A stretch of 6,798 nt of DNA from CAVQFC01 sp036497895. GTDB taxonomy: Bacteria; Acidobacteriota; Vicinamibacteria; Vicinamibacterales; CAVVIG01. Positions within the stretch are counted from its first letter, which is position 1. Every line of letters starts with the position of its first letter. Below, one piece after another: positions 1 to 5,801 of the stretch. Under the pieces are notes generated by a model. That model was not told the DNA's origin. It saw only the letters and a program-made list of their open reading frames with translations, and searched no databases. The stretch covers positions 1-6,798 of the forward strand of contig DASXIR010000011.1 of the NCBI GenBank assembly GCA_036497895.1, given 5' to 3'. The position numbers and the translations under genes are program-made.

Positions 1-160
1 GATCAAAGTAATAGACGGCGTCGCTCGCGATGATTCCGCTTCGCCAGGCGATCAGCAGGCCGATGACGATGCGCAGCACCGCGACCTTGCGGGCTTCAGC
101 CTCGGCATCGGCGATAGGCGGGAATCCAGCGCGGTCGAGCACGCGGGAAAAAAGCCTCAT
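1..160 (-). CDS. N-terminal fragment of a probable membrane protein (HTTM-like?), cut by window edge
   Basis: Reading leftward from an ATG at 160, the frame stays open to the window edge for 53 codons. It starts MRLFSRVLDRAGFPPIADAE and runs into a hydrophobic stretch (VLRIVIGLLIAW, about residues 30-41) followed by RSGIIASDAVYYFD. An in-frame TAA lies four codons upstream, so this ATG is the only ordinary start. Codon third positions are mostly G or C, as expected for a real gene here. The pattern of an amphipathic leader, then LRI-x-x-GLL-x-x-WR and an aromatic Tyr-Tyr-Phe, recalls the first membrane helix of HTTM (gamma-carboxylase-like) or DoxX-like proteins. That assignment is a tentative inference from one helix. 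No good Shine-Dalgarno is visible upstream. That a protein-coding gene starts here is more secure than its family. Confidence 0.6.
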   Translation of the reverse strand, partial: MRLFSRVLDRAGFPPIADAEAEARKVAVLRIVIGLLIAWRSGIIASDAVYYFD

Positions 161-199
161 TGCCCCGGATTATGGCTGAGCTTGAGGCTAAATGATGTC

Positions 200-329
200 C
201 CATCGTCGATTTCAGACCCGCGAGAATCCCGTCGACCGCGAAGACGCGAGGCCCGAGGATCGACTCCAGCAGCGAGCGCATCGGCGACATGGTCAGCGGG
301 TCCAGCACGGAGGGCACAAGCGCGATCAA
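200..329 (-). pseudogene. Possible gene relic, function unknown
   Basis: On the minus strand, the frame beginning near 329 reads IALVPSVLDPLTMSPMRSLL followed by ESILGPRVFAVDGILAGLKS. Nearly every codon here ends in G or C, which is strong coding-like usage. Before this, and after about position 200 (GHHLASSS...), the same frame loses that bias, and a TAA lies about a dozen codons upstream. The likeliest reading is an internal or terminal fragment of a former gene on the same strand as the left-edge gene. I do not recognise the family. It could also be a chance open frame in GC-rich DNA or a small expressed protein. No start codon with a ribosome binding site is seen. Confidence 0.3.
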
Positions 330-475
330 ATTGCGAACAGCGTAGACATCACCTCGCAGTAAAAGTTACGGTGTTCGGAGCGATTTCGAACTGAACATTG
401 GCCGGTACCTTCCTTCGTTCGGACGGGCGGACGGCGATGACACAAATACGCAGCGCGGCTAATTAGGCCGGCAAC

Positions 476-484
476 AGGAAGGGG
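476..484 (+). promoter_or_regulatory. Ribosome binding site of the dehydrogenase gene
   Basis: AGGAAGGGG lies 8 bases before a GTG codon at 493. It is the only purine-rich site of this kind nearby and fixes the GTG as the start. The resulting N-terminus reaches the Rossmann glycine motif at the usual distance for the family. Confidence 0.75.
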
Positions 485-492
485 ACACGACC

Positions 493-1239
493 GTGGTCAA
501 TCTCTCAGGCAAAACAGCTCTCGTCACCGGAGCGTCCCGCGGCATCGGTCGCGCCAGCGCGTTGGCGCTTGCCGAGCGAGGCGCCCAGGTGCTGGTTCAC
601 TATGGCCGCGGCAAAGCCGAAGCGGAATCCGTCGTCGCCGAGATTCGCGATGGCGGCGGCCAGGCTGAAGCGGTCGGCTCCGATCTTTCGGCGCCGGACG
701 GGGCGCACAGCCTGGCTGAACGGGTTCGCGTGATCGTCGGCGACCGGCTGGACATTCTCGTGGCGAATGCCGGCGTGTCGAAGTCGGCGAGCATCGAAGA
801 CACGACCGTTGAGGATTTCGACCGCCTCTTCGCGGTGAATGTCCGATCGCCCTTCTTTCTTGTTCAGCAGACGCTTCCGATTCTGGGCAGTGGCAGCAGC
901 ATCGTATTCACCTCGTCGCGCGCCGCCCACGCGGTCGTCGGCACGCTGGCCGCGTATGCGGCGACCAAGGGCGCCATCGACACGCTGGTCACACACTTGG
1001 CCGCGGCGCTTGGTCCACGCGGCATTCGCGTCAACGCCGTCGCCCCCGGGATCGTGGACACCGAGATGTCGAACTTCACGAAGACAGAGGCCGGTCAACA
1101 GTACGCGTTGAACATCCAAGCGCTCCAACGTCTGGCGCGACCCGAGGATATTGGTCCCGTCGTCGCGTTCCTGGCGTCCGACGACGCCCGCTGGATCACT
1201 GGCGATACCGTTCGCGTTGACGGCGGCTCGAAGCTGTGA
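493..1239 (+). CDS. Short-chain dehydrogenase/reductase (classical SDR, FabG-like)
   Basis: A 248-residue NAD(P)-dependent oxidoreductase of the classical SDR family, full length for the family (about 250). It is probably a soluble cytoplasmic tetramer that oxidises or reduces a hydroxyl/keto substrate; the sequence does not reveal the substrate. The Rossmann cofactor motif TGASRGIG is at residues 12-19 and NAG at 92-94. The catalytic tetrad is complete: Asn116 (NVRSPFF), Ser142, Tyr155 and Lys159 (YAATK). RVNAVAPGIVDTEM follows, and the C-terminus ends in a typical GDTVRVDGG. Arg16 and Arg39 after the second strand suggest a preference for NADPH. The start is GTG with a strong AGGAAGGGG site upstream. 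It is the first gene of a plus-strand cluster; the next ORF begins 15 bases after its stop. Its neighbours do not suggest a pathway, and an assignment to FabG (fatty-acid synthesis) is not supported by context. Confidence 0.95.
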   Translation: MVNLSGKTALVTGASRGIGRASALALAERGAQVLVHYGRGKAEAESVVAEIRDGGGQAEAVGSDLSAPDGAHSLAERVRVIVGDRLDILVANAGVSKSASIEDTTVEDFDRLFAVNVRSPFFLVQQTLPILGSGSSIVFTSSRAAHAVVGTLAAYAATKGAIDTLVTHLAAALGPRGIRVNAVAPGIVDTEMSNFTKTEAGQQYALNIQALQRLARPEDIGPVVAFLASDDARWITGDTVRVDGGSKL

Positions 1240-1254
1240 GGGAACGACGAAGAC

Positions 1255-1686
1255 ATGTTGACAAGGCGCGAGCAAGATGGAAAACGGTACTCTGCGTTGC
1301 TGCTAATGGTCGCCCTTCTGGCTGGGAGGAATGACATGTCGGCGCAAGCCCTTTCACTCCAAGAAAAGATCACACGTATCAAAGCGCTGCTGAGTTTCGA
1401 GACGGCAGATACCGAACCCGCGCGCGAAGGAAGCTCGAGGGATTACATCGAGCACAACCAGCCGTATCGCCTCCTCGGAACACTCGATCATCACCACGGT
1501 ACACACTTCGCGGAAGCAGCAATCGCTTGCCGCCAACCCGCGCCGATTGTAGTATCGGCGCGTTCGGGGAACGCAAATCGGAAATCCCGGCCTCAAATGT
1601 CAGGCCCGCTCAATCTGGAACCTCGGGTTGTCGGCGACCCGATTTTTCAACGCATGATGGTTACGATTGTCGTCAATCCGAAGTAA
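1255..1686 (+). CDS. Doubtful small ORF, possibly a secreted protein of unknown function
   Basis: A 143-residue frame begins 15 bases after the dehydrogenase stop and overlaps the channel gene by 20 bases. From the ATG at 1255, the N-terminus resembles a signal peptide: charged residues, a hydrophobic core (ALLLMVALLAG, residues 14-24) and an Ala-Gln-Ala site at 30-32. An alternative ATG at 1336 has a much better ribosome site (GGGAGGA at 1324-1330, 5 bases away) and would give a 116-residue protein without the signal. Third codon positions are only about 60 percent G/C, well below the flanking genes, and the middle part has no recognisable motif. In favour are its tight fit between two genes and the overlap, which could couple translation of the channel. 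Against are the weak codon bias and lack of family resemblance. It may be a young, horizontally acquired or decayed gene. Confidence 0.4.
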   Translation: MLTRREQDGKRYSALLLMVALLAGRNDMSAQALSLQEKITRIKALLSFETADTEPAREGSSRDYIEHNQPYRLLGTLDHHHGTHFAEAAIACRQPAPIVVSARSGNANRKSRPQMSGPLNLEPRVVGDPIFQRMMVTIVVNPK

Positions 1687-3232
1687 GAAGTTCGGTATAG
1701 CCGGATGGTTCGTGGTGATCCTGCTCGGGGGTGACGTGCGTGCGCAGACACCCGCTTCTGAAACGCAGGATCCGCTGGGCCGGAACACGCCGCAGGAATC
1801 AGTCTTCCAGTTTCTCGAAGCGTGCCACGCGCGCGATTATTCAAAAGCGACTCGCTATCTCGACTTGCGGCGCATGACTCCGGCGCAACGAGCACACGAT
1901 GGTCCCGACCTCGCTCGCCAGTTGGAGGATCTGCTCGACGACACGCCGTTCGACCTTACGATGCTCAGCCGCGATCCGGACGGGGATCAGTCCGACAATC
2001 TTTCGGACACCCTGGAGCGGCTCGACACGTTGCAAGTCGACAAGCAGACCGTGGAGCTGCAACTTGAGCGGGTCGAACTGAAGCCCGGGTATCACGTCTG
2101 GCTCGTCTCGGCCGGGAGCGTCGCCTTGATCCCCACGGCGCATCAGCTTGTCGTCGAGACGCCGTTCGAGAAGAAGCTCCCCCAGCCGCTCGTGACGTTC
2201 GAGATCCTCGATACACCCGTCTGGCGCTGGATAGCGCTGGTCGCGATCGCTCCGGCGCTCTGGATTGTGGCGGCATTCCTGTCGAGAGCACTCACGGCGG
2301 TGATGCGACCGGTGGTCAACGCGCCGGCGTTCGGCGGTCCTCTGCGCGTCTTTCTCGCGGCAGCAGGATTTCGGGCGGCGATGCAATTCGCGCCGCCAGC
2401 CACGTTGTCTCGAGTGTTCCTCGAGCGCGCGCTGGGGGCGGCGTTCGTCCTGGCCGCTGCCTGGGCGGGCGCGGTCGTGGTGGACCTCGTTGGCGAACAT
2501 TGGGGCACGAAACTGGACCCACGCGTGCAGGCGATGACGTATTCAGTGCTTCCGCTGGGGAGGCAACTCCTCAAGATATCGCTATTCCTCGTCGCCATCC
2601 TGACCATCCTCAGTGTTTGGGGCTACAACACGTCGACCATCCTGGCGGGCATCGGCGTGGGCGGACTCGCGGTCGCGCTGGCCGCGCAGAAGACCATCGA
2701 GAACCTCTTCGGCGGGCTCTCGGTGATCGGCGACCGCCCCGTGCTGGTGGGTGATGTCTGCCGCTTCGGCGACCAGACCGGCACCGTGATGCACATCGGC
2801 CTGCGCTCGACGCGCATCCGCACGCAGGATCGCACGATCATCAGCGTGCCCAACGGCCAGTTCTCGACGATGGCGCTCGAGAACATTTCCGGACGGGACA
2901 AGATCTGGTTCCATCCAACGCTCAACCTGCGGAGGGACACGACGTCAGACCAGTTGTCACGAGTGCTCTCGTCCTTCCTCGAGATCCTCACCGGCCACCC
3001 CAAACTGGAAACGGGAAAGATGCCGGTCCGTTTCATCGGCGTGGGGCCCTATTCGCTCGACATCGAAGTCGTCGCGTACGTGATCACGTCCAACCATGAC
3101 GAATTCCTCTCGCTGCAGCAGGAACTGCTGATTAAGCTCCTGCGGGCGGTGGAACAGGCGGGGACGGCTCTGGCTGTGCCCCTGCAGGAACGCTTCGAAG
3201 CGCCCCGGGGCCCACAGGCACCGCCGTCATGA
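1667..3232 (+). CDS. MscS-family mechanosensitive ion channel with periplasmic N-terminal domain
   Basis: A 521-residue inner-membrane channel of the MscS superfamily, expected to open under membrane tension and release solutes during osmotic downshock. Residues 1-26 look like a signal peptide (Lys7-Lys8, hydrophobic core, cleavage after Val-Arg-Ala26). Residues 27-183 form a periplasmic domain containing DPLGRNTPQ and a YLDLR motif, as seen in long MscS relatives. Hydrophobic segments follow at about 187-212, 225-241, 255-275 and 298-318. The pore helix and beta domain are clear: GYNTSTILAGIGVGG from 319, AVALAAQKTIENLFGG ending at 350, then IGDRPVLVGD (354-363) and TIISVPNGQF (390-399). The rest is the cytoplasmic alpha/beta vestibule. 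It is longer than E. coli MscS (286 residues) and closer to YnaI/YbdG-sized members. The start is inferred as TTG at 1667, because an in-frame TGA lies at 1655 and later starts would lose the positive end of the signal peptide. Initiation may be coupled to the overlapping upstream frame. Confidence 0.93.
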   Translation: MSSIRSKKFGIAGWFVVILLGGDVRAQTPASETQDPLGRNTPQESVFQFLEACHARDYSKATRYLDLRRMTPAQRAHDGPDLARQLEDLLDDTPFDLTMLSRDPDGDQSDNLSDTLERLDTLQVDKQTVELQLERVELKPGYHVWLVSAGSVALIPTAHQLVVETPFEKKLPQPLVTFEILDTPVWRWIALVAIAPALWIVAAFLSRALTAVMRPVVNAPAFGGPLRVFLAAAGFRAAMQFAPPATLSRVFLERALGAAFVLAAAWAGAVVVDLVGEHWGTKLDPRVQAMTYSVLPLGRQLLKISLFLVAILTILSVWGYNTSTILAGIGVGGLAVALAAQKTIENLFGGLSVIGDRPVLVGDVCRFGDQTGTVMHIGLRSTRIRTQDRTIISVPNGQFSTMALENISGRDKIWFHPTLNLRRDTTSDQLSRVLSSFLEILTGHPKLETGKMPVRFIGVGPYSLDIEVVAYVITSNHDEFLSLQQELLIKLLRAVEQAGTALAVPLQERFEAPRGPQAPPS

Positions 3233-3244
3233 ATCGACTCGTAG

Positions 3245-3436
3245 CCAACCGCGTACAGTCCGACTTCAATCCGATCGAACTCGCTTTCGCCAAACCGAAA
3301 GCGTTTCTCCGCGCGGCGCGCCGTCGCACGTTTGATCACGTCTGTGCGTTGAGCGACGGCACTAGACCTGTTCACCGTCGCCGAATGCCGAAACTTCCTG
3401 CGGCACTGCGGCTACCGCGTTGCTACGGGATTCTGA
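3245..3436 (+). pseudogene. Decayed C-terminus of an IS630-family transposase
   Basis: Three reading-frame segments together spell the end of an IS630-type DDE transposase. In one frame 3245-3262 reads PTAYSP. After a one-base loss, the frame from about 3263 reads DFNPIELAFAKPKAFLRAA and continues to TFDHVCAL. After a second frameshift near 3350, the last frame reads ATALDLFTVAECRNFLRHC then GYRVATGF and a TGA at 3434-3436. The family signature is YSPDxNPIE followed by A-x-K-x-K and a C-terminal E-C-x-N-x-x-R-H-x-GY; all these elements are here in order and at roughly normal spacing. The Glu of NPIE is the last catalytic acid of the DDE triad. Everything upstream (the two Asp residues, the helix-turn-helix) is missing, so it cannot be active. 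The relic begins 12 bases after the channel gene's stop. No terminal inverted repeat was identified. Confidence 0.85.
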
Positions 3437-3511
3437 AAAACGCTCCACGGTGCTCGTGCGCGTAGTCGTAGCTACCGTCCAGACGCGGCGCATCACCCGC
3501 CTCACCCACCT

Positions 3512-4213
3512 TCAGTGCGGCCGCGGAAGAACAGCCGGCGCCATGACTTGGTCGCCCGGGAAATCGAAAGTGCTCACGGACAGCCACGCCTTCCCCCCGA
3601 CGTATCCGACTTGCCAGGCCGCGCTTCCCGAGGCGTGGACGATCGCGTTGAGGGCGTCGAGTAGCGTTCCCCCCGGAAAGGCGATCGTCATGCGCAGATT
3701 CACCAACGCCCCAGACCTCGGCATATCCTGGTGAGGCATGAACAACGACGGTGTCGCCGCGCGGAGCATGGCATGGAGTACGTCGTCGGGGTAGACATCG
3801 CTGGCGTCGAATGGCTGGACGCGTTGATTCAGCAGATCATGGGGATCCATCCATGCGGAGGTGGGTCGGATGACGACGACGCCGCTCACCTCTTTCCAGG
3901 AATAGAGCGGCATCGAGGCGACCAAGTGATCGACCGCCTCGCGCGCGGACACGCCAGTCACCGTCTCGCTCTCGTGGGCCGGCGTACGCGTCCGTCCGTC
4001 CAGTGCGCAGTCCGTTGTCTTCTCGAGACCGACGGGCACGTGGGCCACTCGCGCCAGGAGATCGAGGGCCATGAAGCCCGCGCACGGATGCGCGGGGCTC
4101 AGCGTCGCCATCCGGAACGTCCCTGGAATAGGATCATCCAGCGTCGACGCGCGCTGCTGGGCGAGGGGGGCGGCCACGAAACAGACGGCGAACAGCGGAA
4201 TCAGACGCCGCAT
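3512..4213 (-). CDS. Secreted protein of unknown function with two STN-like repeats
   Basis: A 233-residue exported protein. I chose the ATG at 4213 because GAGGAGG lies 5 bases upstream. A further in-frame ATG at 4231 would add six residues (MPEEDV) and place that ribosome site inside the gene. Residues 1-18 form a signal peptide (RR, then LIPLFAVCFVAAPLA). The mature part looks internally duplicated. The first unit, about 45-117, has ALDLLARVAHVPVGLE, then VTGVSAREAVDHLVAS and a WKEVSGVVVIRP strand. The second, about 138-213, has DVLHAMLRAATPSL, a strand (LVNLRMTIAFP), GGTLLDALNAIVHASG and WQVGYVGGKAWLSV. This helix-strand-helix-strand order with a 'recruits-helix-then-Trp' pattern resembles STN domains of secretins and TonB receptors. 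That is my structural inference, not a database match. The gene stands alone between two gene relics. Confidence 0.85.
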   Translation of the reverse strand: MRRLIPLFAVCFVAAPLAQQRASTLDDPIPGTFRMATLSPAHPCAGFMALDLLARVAHVPVGLEKTTDCALDGRTRTPAHESETVTGVSAREAVDHLVASMPLYSWKEVSGVVVIRPTSAWMDPHDLLNQRVQPFDASDVYPDDVLHAMLRAATPSLFMPHQDMPRSGALVNLRMTIAFPGGTLLDALNAIVHASGSAAWQVGYVGGKAWLSVSTFDFPGDQVMAPAVLPRPH

Positions 4214-4218
4214 CACAT

Positions 4219-4225
4219 CCTCCTC
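4219..4225 (-). promoter_or_regulatory. Ribosome binding site deciding the start at 4213
   Basis: On the minus strand GAGGAGG is followed by ATGTG and then the ATG at 4213-4211. The match to the anti-Shine-Dalgarno is nearly perfect, with 5-base spacing. It favours this ATG over the in-frame ATG at 4231, which has no such site. The ATG inside the spacer is immediately followed by TGA and is unlikely to be used. Confidence 0.75.
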
Positions 4226-4295
4226 AGGCATCGCGACTGAACTCCAAGTCTATGGTAGGGCACATGGGGCATGTCGACGGTTCGAACACCGGTGA

Positions 4296-4426
4296 TCACT
4301 CCGGGACGGATGCCGCGGCCTCGCCCACCTTCATCGCCGCTTTCCCCGCGAACGCTTCCCAGCGATCTGCACGTAGCGCGGTTCGATCTCGATCGCGACA
4401 CACCGGCGGCCGAGTTGTTCCGCGGT
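4296..4426 (-). pseudogene. Frameshifted C-terminal relic of a prophage-type DNA methyltransferase
   Basis: On the minus strand from about 4426, one frame reads EQLGRRCVAIEIEPRYVQ. From about 4366, a different frame reads DRWEAFAGKAAMKV then GEAAASVPE and stops at TGA (4298-4296). Joined, these match the end of N6-adenine/N4-cytosine DNA methyltransferases of the kind common in phages and prophages. There AAEQLGRRC follows the SAM-binding GSGTT motif, the strand-4 acidic motif E-x-x-P-x-Y follows, and the protein ends near RWExFTGK. A short deletion at about 4362-4368 would explain the frame change. The catalytic D/NPPY motif and most of the SAM site are absent, so the fragment is inactive. 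A piece further upstream (GSSGT, near 4480-4494) could be a displaced part of the same gene, but this is speculative. Confidence 0.75.
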
Positions 4427-4537
4427 TGGTCGAGAGGAGCGACCGCCGACACTCGCCAACTCCACCGACAATTCTTTCGGTGCCGCTGGAACCCTTATAG
4501 TCAGCCTGTTAGCTCAGGGTTGGTCGCCGGGCGCGGG

Positions 4538-5107
4538 CTAGTGTTTGAGGTACGCCTTGAGGCCCACATCAAATGACCAGAACGATCCTTCGTTGAAGGT
4601 CGTCACGGGGGTATTGAACGCGCCGACGCGGTGATAGAGCACTTCGCCGGTGATCGTCGCGTGGCGCTGGAAGAAATACTCGATCCCGCCGCCGATATCG
4701 ATGCCCGCGTTCGTGTCCGCGCCGTCCGCCGCGCCAGAGATCGTTGACCGAAAGTGGTACATGCCGAGACCCGCGGTGACGTAGGGATGCAGCACACCGC
4801 CTTCCCAGTTGTACACGACGTTCCCATCTAGCCGGATAGGCGACACCGTCCCGGTGAAGCCGCGGCCGACTATATCCCACGACGATCCGGCGAGCTGACC
4901 GCGAATCGACAGGCGCGAGGTGAGATAGCCTTCGACGTTCCCCGCGACTTCTAATCCATTGTCGAGGCTCGGGTCAGCCGGCGTCGTCGCGCCGATCGAT
5001 CCGCCCACGGCCCACATCCCAGGCGCCGGCGCCCGCTGAGCCCACGCTGGCGTAACGGCTGTCGACACTGTCAACACAACGGCGAACACTAAGGTCGGGC
5101 TTCGCAT
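4538..5107 (-). CDS. Small outer-membrane beta-barrel protein (OmpA/OmpX-like barrel)
   Basis: A 189-residue exported protein. The signal peptide covers residues 1-23 (LVFAVVLTVSTAVTP core, Ala-Trp-Ala cleavage site before Gln24). The mature part is a run of alternating polar/hydrophobic strands rich in Gly and aromatic residues: MWAVGGSIGATTP near 31, LEVAGNVEGYLTSRLSIRG around 52-70, LHPYVTAGLGMYHF near 106-119, AGIDIGGGIEYFF near 124-136, ATITGEVLYHRVG near 140-152, and a final strand SFWSFDVGLKAYLKH. This pattern is typical of eight-stranded barrels (outer membrane protein beta-barrel domain, OmpX/OmpA-N type). No periplasmic OmpA domain follows. The role cannot be told from sequence; such proteins range from structural to adhesive. 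It is transcribed divergently from the 5295 gene, sharing a 187-base gap. No good ribosome site precedes its ATG. Confidence 0.85.
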   Translation of the reverse strand: MRSPTLVFAVVLTVSTAVTPAWAQRAPAPGMWAVGGSIGATTPADPSLDNGLEVAGNVEGYLTSRLSIRGQLAGSSWDIVGRGFTGTVSPIRLDGNVVYNWEGGVLHPYVTAGLGMYHFRSTISGAADGADTNAGIDIGGGIEYFFQRHATITGEVLYHRVGAFNTPVTTFNEGSFWSFDVGLKAYLKH

Positions 5108-5282
5108 GATGCAATAAGGTGCAAGCGCGATACCCTCACGCTGATGCGCTGCGCTTCGCCCCGGCTCCTCTCTCTCCGAGTGTAGGAACTACCCACCGCG
5201 TTCGGATCAAAATCAGAAACCTTCTGGAACGGCGGCGAAAGCGCCCATCGTTTTGGTACGCGCGTTGCCGCTGGACAGTCTT

Positions 5283-5288
5283 GGAGGT
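5283..5288 (+). promoter_or_regulatory. Ribosome binding site of the 5295 gene
   Basis: GGAGGT sits 6 bases before the ATG at 5295, a near-perfect match and spacing. It confirms the start used for the secreted protein and suggests efficient translation. Confidence 0.8.
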
Positions 5289-5294
5289 TGAGGT

Positions 5295-5801
5295 ATGCGA
5301 CTCGTGCATGTACTCGGCATCGTGCTCATGTTCAGTTGTGTAGCGAGGCCCGCCTGGGCTGGCCAGCACGTCCCTCACCCGACGGTGGCAGCGACGAAGC
5401 CACCGACGACGCCGGCCCATCCGGCCAGCACTGCCATGCATCCCGCGCCTGTGCCCGTCGCGCAGAAAATTGCCGCGAACCCCGCGCTCGTCACGCGCCT
5501 GCATCCCCTCCTGCCGTCCGGCATGACGCTCGCCAGCGCCGCCGCGGGCTTCAAGAATCGGGGACAGTTCATTGCCGCGCTGCATGTCTCGCAGAACCTG
5601 CACATCCCCTTCGCCACACTCAAGGCTGAAATGACCGGCACCGATCACGACAGCCTGGGCCAGGCGATTCATGATCTGCAGCCAACCGTGAATGCCAAGA
5701 GCGCCGCGACGACGGCAAAGAAGCAAGCCGCCGCCGATCTCAAGGCGACAAAGCCCGCGAACCCCAACACGACCGCTGACGCCGACAAGGACGGGCGGTG
5801 A
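5295..5801 (+). CDS. Secreted protein of unknown function with conserved compact core
   Basis: A 168-residue exported protein. The signal peptide is residues 1-22 (LVHVLGIVLMFSCVARP core, Ala-Trp-Ala cleavage site). A Pro/Thr/Ala/His-rich linker follows (about 23-55). The core is at about 56-130, including FKNRGQFIAALHVSQN and a MTGTDHDSLGQAIHDL end. I have a general memory of this FKNxGQF/LxIPF/SLGxAI pattern recurring in secreted proteins of Acidobacteria and other soil bacteria, without an assigned function; this needs a search to confirm. The tail (131-168) is Ala/Lys/Asn-rich and disordered-looking, ending DADKDGR. The protein is probably periplasmic or outer-membrane-associated. Its stop touches the GTG start of the next gene, so the two are almost certainly co-transcribed and translationally coupled. 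Confidence 0.85.
   Translation: MRLVHVLGIVLMFSCVARPAWAGQHVPHPTVAATKPPTTPAHPASTAMHPAPVPVAQKIAANPALVTRLHPLLPSGMTLASAAAGFKNRGQFIAALHVSQNLHIPFATLKAEMTGTDHDSLGQAIHDLQPTVNAKSAATTAKKQAAADLKATKPANPNTTADADKDGR

Larger units (their letters stand above)
161..492. other. Gap with no confident gene
   Basis: This 332-base stretch separates the minus-strand gene at the left edge from the plus-strand dehydrogenase, so it should hold two divergent promoters. I could not pick convincing -35/-10 pairs. The only structured content is the coding-like minus-strand piece at about 200-329 (listed separately) and the ribosome binding site at 476-484. No repeat, hairpin terminator or RNA gene is apparent. Confidence 0.5.
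4214..4537. other. 324-base gap containing a methyltransferase relic
   Basis: No intact gene is present between the secreted protein and the outer-membrane barrel. The stretch contains the secreted protein's ribosome site and leader near 4214-4290, the methyltransferase fragment at about 4296-4426, and about 110 bases (4427-4537) without recognisable content. Near 4490-4521 there is a 6-base inverted repeat (AACCCT/AGGGTT) with a 20-base loop, too weak to call a terminator. Confidence 0.6.

Noticed and set aside
505..1275. A 256-codon minus-strand open frame opposite the dehydrogenase.
   Set aside because: The plus-strand frame carries a full set of SDR motifs; the antisense frame has no recognisable features.
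1841..2500. A 219-codon minus-strand open frame opposite the channel gene.
   Set aside because: Highly charged Arg/Glu/His composition typical of an antisense shadow; the plus strand encodes a clear MscS protein.
3229..3465. A 78-residue ORF beginning with the ATG that overlaps the channel stop (ATGA).
   Set aside because: Only its middle part resembles a protein family, and that part is the IS630 transposase fragment; both ends are out of the transposase frame. It is a pseudogene relic, not a coupled small gene.
3731..4240. A 169-codon plus-strand open frame opposite the secreted STN-like protein.
   Set aside because: The minus-strand frame has a signal peptide, a strong ribosome site and regular secondary-structure patterns; the plus frame is Arg/His-rich without motifs.
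4490..4521. Inverted repeat AACCCT/AGGGTT as a transcription terminator after the barrel gene.
   Set aside because: Six base pairs with a 20-base loop and no T-run on either strand; too weak.
4508..4525. tRNA-like D-arm sequence (TTAGCTCAGGGTTGGT), considered as a partial tRNA or phage attachment site next to the methyltransferase relic.
   Set aside because: No matching GAGC for the D-stem, no anticodon arm and no T-loop sequence follow; the next bases are the 3' end of the barrel gene. Attachment sites usually keep the 3' half of a tRNA, not the D-arm.
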